Shown here one piece after another: positions 59,019 through 64,000 of a stretch of DNA of 64,000 nucleotides (positions are counted from its first letter, which is position 1; every line of letters begins with the position of its first letter). This DNA comes from Sipunculus nudus. Taxonomy: Eukaryota; Annelida; Sipuncula; Golfingiida; Sipunculidae. The stretch spans positions 67,386,659-67,450,658 of the forward strand of contig CM049313.1 of assembly GCA_026874595.1 (NCBI GenBank), given 5' to 3'. The notes under the pieces were generated by a model. The model was not told the origin of the DNA. It did not search any database and saw nothing but the letters and a program-made list of their open reading frames with translations. The translations under genes and the position numbers were made by a program.

Positions 59019-59260
59019 CTGAGAAAGATACCAGTAGCTGCTAAATAAGAAGTTATGTCGTATCTACGTCCAAAAGGTAAGATGATTATTCATTCCTGCT
59101 TGTCTTTCGTAATCAAGTTTGAAAAATATTACCGCGCATTTTGTCCCCACCGTGTCCGCCTCTGAAATTAATGAAAAGGTGATATTATGGTATTTACAGT
59201 ATTTGCAGTATTTACAGATTTTAGAAACATATTGTCAAAAATATTAAAACAAGCATGCAG

Positions 59261-60053
59261 CAATGCTTTATTTGTTTGTTTTATTGTGCGCAGGGGTGTT
59301 CCATGTGTTGTTGACATTTGGTTCGTGTGGCGCACGTATAGCTCGTTGCTATGGCAGTATCGCCTGGCCGGGTGCCGACAAACGTGTGGGGTCTTACATG
59401 TAGAAACACAGCGTTCTTTGTTCTAGATATTTCAAGTGTGTTCCTGTAACGTGTGTATTGTTCTATTGAGTTTACCATTTCTAGAATTTTCGGATAAAAA
59501 GTTATAAATAGGGGCTGTGTTTAGAGCCAGGGGAGAAGTGAGAGAAAAATTCCAGCGGACACGGAAGAGTGTGAGTCAGTTTTGGACCTATCCGATAATT
59601 GCAGCAGTGTCAGGGATTCTACGAACTCTATGCAGATTTAGTGGGACTGTCTCCAGTTTGCCTTCGGGATTATTACAAGAGCTTATTTTGGACTATTTGA
59701 ATTGTTAACGTGAATAATTAAAGGACTTATTGAACTGTGACATTGGTGGTATCCAGAAAAGCCTTGGATCCGGACACTCGATCTGGTACTGTACACTTTA
59801 TTTATTTAAATGTGTAATTGTATTGATTTACTGTTATTCTGTTGTTAAACTGTGTAATTGTATTGATTTAGTGCATTGTAATGTGACGGTGTTTTAAGAA
59901 TAATTTATGATTATTTGTTAACAAAAAAAACACTAACTCTATTCATTCCCCTAGACATTTCACGCTGCCTAGTGTTACAGAATCTATTTATCTCCGTAAC
60001 AATATTTATGCTCGTCACGACTACGTGATCTGTTGTTATAAGGTAACGTAACA
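59261..60053 (+). mobile_element. Solo LTR of the Gypsy-type family (LTR copy 5)
   Basis: The right end is clear (GTAACGTAACA, 60053). A TATA-like TATAAATA (59503-59510) is followed by the leader GGGGCTGTGTTTAGAGCC, then CAGCGGACACGGAAGAGTG, as in copy 2. GCAG follows the right end (60054-60057) and also occurs at 59257-59260, which would fit a 4-bp target duplication, but the left end lacks a clean TG start, so that boundary is tentative. No coding sequence lies inside. Confidence 0.75.
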
Positions 60054-60849
60054 GCAGTAATAATTGTGAAAGTACAAAGCATTTTTTTCTTGAATGTCCC
60101 TTGGGTCTTCAACAGCGACAAAATTGTGTGAACTGGGTATACGAAGCATGAGGAATATGCCAACTATGTATCCATCACTACTGCTTTTTTATAAATATCA
60201 TGTTTTGATAAGAGATATGCTTTCTTCTTTGTATATTAATATAAATGTATCCATTAGGAGATTTGAAGTATAATGATTTAATTGATCATTTGTAGACTAT
60301 GACCTACACTGTTTTGATAATTCCCATCATGATTTGAATGTACATTGTATTGCATATTGTACTGCATACCGTTGACGACAGAGCCATTTACCTAGCAGTA
60401 TTGCTGTTTGAGAATCGAATATTTGCAATACGACAAATGTGACAAATATAAGTACTTCGTTTTACTACCATCATCAGGATCTCATTATTCAGGCAACATT
60501 TCCAACTGGTTAAGTCTAATTGACAGTGGATAAAAGAATTTTGATGTCATCATTATATCTATAAACCTAGAGAAGAAACATTATGGTGCATGGGTCGGCT
60601 ACGTCTGCACCACCAAAGGTAAAACATGTTTAAGCAGGATAATTTACCATTACGTTTATAAAACAGTAGCTTTTGATTTAAAAAACATATGCTGTTAAGT
60701 CACCGCCAGCTGCACCATAGTTAAATTTTCAAATTCCAGCCGGAAAAAAAGTTCATTTGTGAGTCTCGCGGCAAGTGCTTTTACAGGTTGGTGGGCGAAA
60801 AGAGATTCTGTCTGTCACGACAGTTAATGAAGAAAAACGGAAACCAGGG
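60054..60849. other. Non-coding DNA, no gene recognised
   Basis: I see nothing supportable. Confidence 0.4.
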
Positions 60850-61696
60850 CGGCGTGGCCACTTCAGATTATCCTCTCTTCGGAATACCGGTTTATAATCT
60901 GGATCGATTACCCCCCACCAATTCAGATTACCCCTTTAAAATAGTTGTATTTTTTATGTTGTTTACTTCAAATTCATGTATTTTTTTCTTCATGATTTCC
61001 ACATGCGTCAATATAGTTGGGGGGGGGGGGGGCGGCGGGGAGGGATTTGGGGTATATATCCCCTCACTTTTTGGCAAGGGGCTGATAGTCAATGTAATAA
61101 GCCCCCCCCCCCCCCTCCGTCCCACTATTTAGAAATAATATTCATACATTACAAATTAAATATATTTATAAATAGAATTATGGACCTGTGTTTCATTTAT
61201 GAGTTAACTATGAAATATCATATCCAAACCTGGTTTAGAATCGACTTACCCCAAAAACATAATACCTTATTTTCTTAAACCTTATCGTCTCCCGCTTCCT
61301 CAAAACGGGGGACATAGATTTAGATTTGTCTGATATTTTCCTTAATATTATCCGAGTTCAATCAAATTTGGGTCAGTGATTGCTCTCATGCATGTCATGG
61401 CTGGTATTGGTTTTAGAGTTTCTGTCTGAAAAGTTATTATTTATTATGACCAGCTCAAAAAAAAAACAATGTTGCCCCTTTCTTCCCCATTCACAGCTAA
61501 AATTATGACATGTGGAGACATCTTCAGAGACACTGAAAACTAAAACACAGCCACTATGACTTGTGTAATCATCTTCAGGGGAAAAAGAAAACTTAAACAT
61601 ATCAAGCAACGAATTTGCAGTCCATAACTGTAATATAATTGAAATGTCAGAGAGTGCATATGTTAGAAATGTGTTAAACAGACGCAAAAACGAATA

Positions 61697-61749
<53 letters not shown>

Positions 61750-62150
61750 GTATGTACGTGCGTGTGTGTGTCTGCGAGTCAACCCCCCCCCCCCCCCCAC
61801 CTAATCCTTGAAGATTAATTGATGCCGTTGATGATTTCCAAGTTTTTTTTTTAAATATTTGTATTTCTTGTTTTTTAATGTAAGTTTAATGCGCTTTGGT
61901 CAAGTGTATGACGCAATATAAATGTAATTTGCAATAAAATTTACATTTTGTTTTTCATATATTTATTCCATCTTTTAAATCTCTTATTTAGCACGTGTTT
62001 ATTGAAATAATATATCATACAGTTAAACATTAGAATTTATTCTTTAATTAAATCAGCGAGGGCTTAATCTGAACAGTGATAGGGTAACCTGAAATGAGGT
62101 TTAAAGTATCCGGGGGTAATCTGAAATGAGGGGGGGGGGGTACCAAAAGT
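60850..62150. mobile_element. Foldback-like non-autonomous DNA element 2
   Basis: The left arm (about 60850-60940) carries ACTTCAGATTATCC and TTCAGATTACCCC. The right arm (about 62060-62140) carries the inverse, GGTAACCTGAAATGAGG and GGGGGTAATCTGAAATGAGG. The motif and its sub-repeat form are the same as in element 1 (9360-10087). The interior holds a G run (61020-61033), an opposed C run (61104-61116), a (TA)n array (61693-61747) and another C run (61782-61798), but no transposase. Boundaries are approximate. Confidence 0.5.
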
Positions 62151-62741
62151 CTTCACACCTGTGTACTTAAGTTGCCTGCAGTTGAGTGTATGGAGGTTTC
62201 CTAGGATTTATTTCACCATTTGAAGCATGTTGCTCTGAAACCACGGCTGCCTGTGATAATTTGTACATGGCTCCACTTACGGCGAAAGAGACCTAATGAG
62301 ATCCCAGTGGATTCCCCACTGCCAATCTCACTTTTTTATTTGCGGCACTTTCACACCTAAACGAGACCTCGCGAAAAAATTGAAGTAACCACGGACGCAC
62401 ATCACTACTTTTCAAGAACTTCTGGTTTATTCCGCCACGGTGTTAATTCATAATACTTTATTGACAACTAAATGTCAACTTGGAGAGTTTAAATGTTGCA
62501 TTTCTACATTGGTATATCTGTGAACTCATGCATGCTACAGTAAAGTTATGTCCTTTTATCAGCTGTGCAGATCATGTAACTACAGCTTTATAATACTGGA
62601 AAACTTATGAGGATACAATATATTGAAAGATGATTGGTTGGTCATCAACACCCGTATGGAAACTACGCTCTGAACACAGCGCGTGACCTCCTGGTGAACT
62701 TCTACCCACAGGCTGAGAGAAATAGCAGCATTTTTTTAGGT
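62151..62741. other. Non-coding DNA, no gene recognised
   Basis: I see nothing supportable. Confidence 0.4.
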
Positions 62742-63073
62742 TTGCAATTATCAGAAAGGTCACAAAAACAATGACGAGAGAGTCACACTCTTCCGTGCTC
62801 GCTGGTATTTTCTCTCTGCCGGCTCTAAACACAGTCCCTCTTCATAGCTTTTTCTTCCGAAGCCCAGAAACTTTCATATTCACAAACATTCCAAAGAACA
62901 CAACAATACACACGCGCCCATAGCGCATGAACAGGCCTGAAACTTCTAGACTACGACGAGCCCTGTGTCTCAACAAGTCAGGGTCAACCAGTGCGGTTCC
63001 CATAGCAACGCTCAGGGCTTGGGCCTCACACGAATCAGAACGCCAGGCGCATAATAATAAGATACATGTAACA
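62742..63073 (-). mobile_element. Truncated LTR of the Gypsy-type family, inverted (LTR copy 6)
   Basis: On the minus strand it starts TGTTACATGTATC (63073), matching the left end of copy 2. It continues through U3 and the leader (seen on the plus strand as CACTCTTCCGTG and TCTCTGCCGGCTCTAAACAC) to about 62742. There homology stops before the poly(A) signal and U5. It is most similar by eye to copy 3 (44365-45219). Confidence 0.75.
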
Positions 63074-64000
63074 TAACGTAACCTGTGTTTTTAAATTCAC
63101 GTACCATTTTTTATATTTTTTATAACATTCTAAAGAAGCGCCGGACCTAAATTGAACATGTGATTCGTGGTCTCCAGCGTTCTGTTGAGCAGGAGGATGT
63201 TTATATGAAATCTTAGCGGTTGTGATGACTGTCTAATTAAATGGACTTCGCAAAAGTTGCAGAAGCCACCGTTTTGTAAATATTTCAGTATTTTAACTGT
63301 ATATACTGTAATAAGCGTGTGAAAATATTCTTGTAAATTTTAGAGTTGGAGATAAGATGAATAATCCTATCACAATGTACAGCTGTTAACTTCAGTCAAT
63401 GAGTATTTGTTTGAAATCTTACTATATTACCACATTTGAATATATATAAATGTATTTGTGTGTGTGTATAATTATATAATTTTCAATATGTAGAGCTTTG
63501 GTTTCAAGACCTGTAAATTTACTTTGTTTGTAAAAAAAAGCACGGACGGACTTCTTAAAAACAACTCAGCAAAAAAGTGAAGATAAAACGCCCAATACGA
63601 AAACTTGAAAGAGTAACCAATAAAACGTGGTCTCCCCGGACTGAATGGCAAATCAGCTCTGAGCCGTCTCAACAGGGGCAGGATAGAAAAAGACGCCGCG
63701 AGGACATCAAACTGAGTCCTTTCCTCGTCACCATATCCAAATATGCCTTTTTACGAGAAAATAATTGCGAGCTAGAAATACAAAAAGCTCTCTCCCAAAA
63801 GAGGTTAGGAAGTTTTGCCGTCTCCCAATAGGGTCCTCCTGTGTCGCCTTGATCGAAATACCTGTCAAACTTTGTCTCGGGTGGAAAAAAGACAAAAAAA
63901 TATGCGACACTTGTAACATTGTGTTTTCCTTAGTGGGGTTAGTGCATAAGAAAGCCAAGTTTAACGTATGTTTACATTGATGACGCTCTCCCCCCCCCCC
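63074..64000. other. Non-coding DNA, no gene recognised; C run at the window end
   Basis: Overlapping frames on both strands at 63577-63980 lack any domain and are not called. The window ends in a C run (63991-64000). Confidence 0.4.

Noticed and set aside
60788-61278. Gly-rich and Pro-rich frames on both strands
   Set aside because: They are caused by G and C runs within the foldback element.

Overview
This is a gene-poor, AT-rich piece of an animal nuclear genome. The best guess is a marine lophotrochozoan, probably a mollusc and perhaps a bivalve. That guess rests on an intronless FMRFamide-receptor-like GPCR, a jockey-like LINE, tRNA-derived SINEs, Ty3/Gypsy-type LTRs, pogo/Tigger-like terminal inverted repeats and very many long (TA)n arrays. 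There is no sign of bacterial gene organisation, and the species cannot be named from the sequence alone.

Layout. 1-9.3 kb: non-coding, with one copy of a dispersed repeat (1640-1860), a solo LTR (3549-4374) and two short tandem duplications. 9.3-15.5 kb: an inverted-repeat (foldback) element with a SINE nested in it, a 244-bp palindromic MITE and a cluster of (TA)n arrays. 15.57-19.74 kb: a 5'-truncated, frameshifted LINE with its 3' hairpin and (ATTCT)n tail. 19.8-29.7 kb: non-coding DNA with several diverged repeat pairs. 29.74-30.49 kb: a solo LTR with a 4-bp target-site duplication. 32.0-34.2 kb: a pogo-like terminal fragment, a (TA)n array and, on the minus strand, a chain of five exon-like blocks with canonical splice signals, an AATAAA signal and a CpG-richer upstream region. 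No long reading frame survives splicing there. 34.6-48.9 kb: non-coding DNA with a partial SINE, a 1049-bp pogo/Tigger-like non-autonomous element with TA target duplication, and an inverted solo LTR inside a (TA)n array.

48905-50062 holds the only clear intact protein gene, a 385-residue class A GPCR. After it come a ~167-bp tandem array (51.2-52.1 kb), a small MITE, a possible terminal exon (53.04-53.29 kb), a ~32-bp minisatellite of nearly 1 kb (55.4-56.3 kb), a second type of tRNA-derived SINE, and a cluster of three more copies of the same LTR family (58.2-60.05 kb and 62.7-63.07 kb). One of these copies retains the end of a Gypsy-type RNase H domain. A second foldback element lies at 60.85-62.15 kb.

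The GPCR should act at the cell surface as a neuropeptide-type receptor. Nearly everything else is transposon-derived or simple repeat. The recurring theme is the contact between (TA)n arrays and transposon ends. No new multi-gene system is visible.
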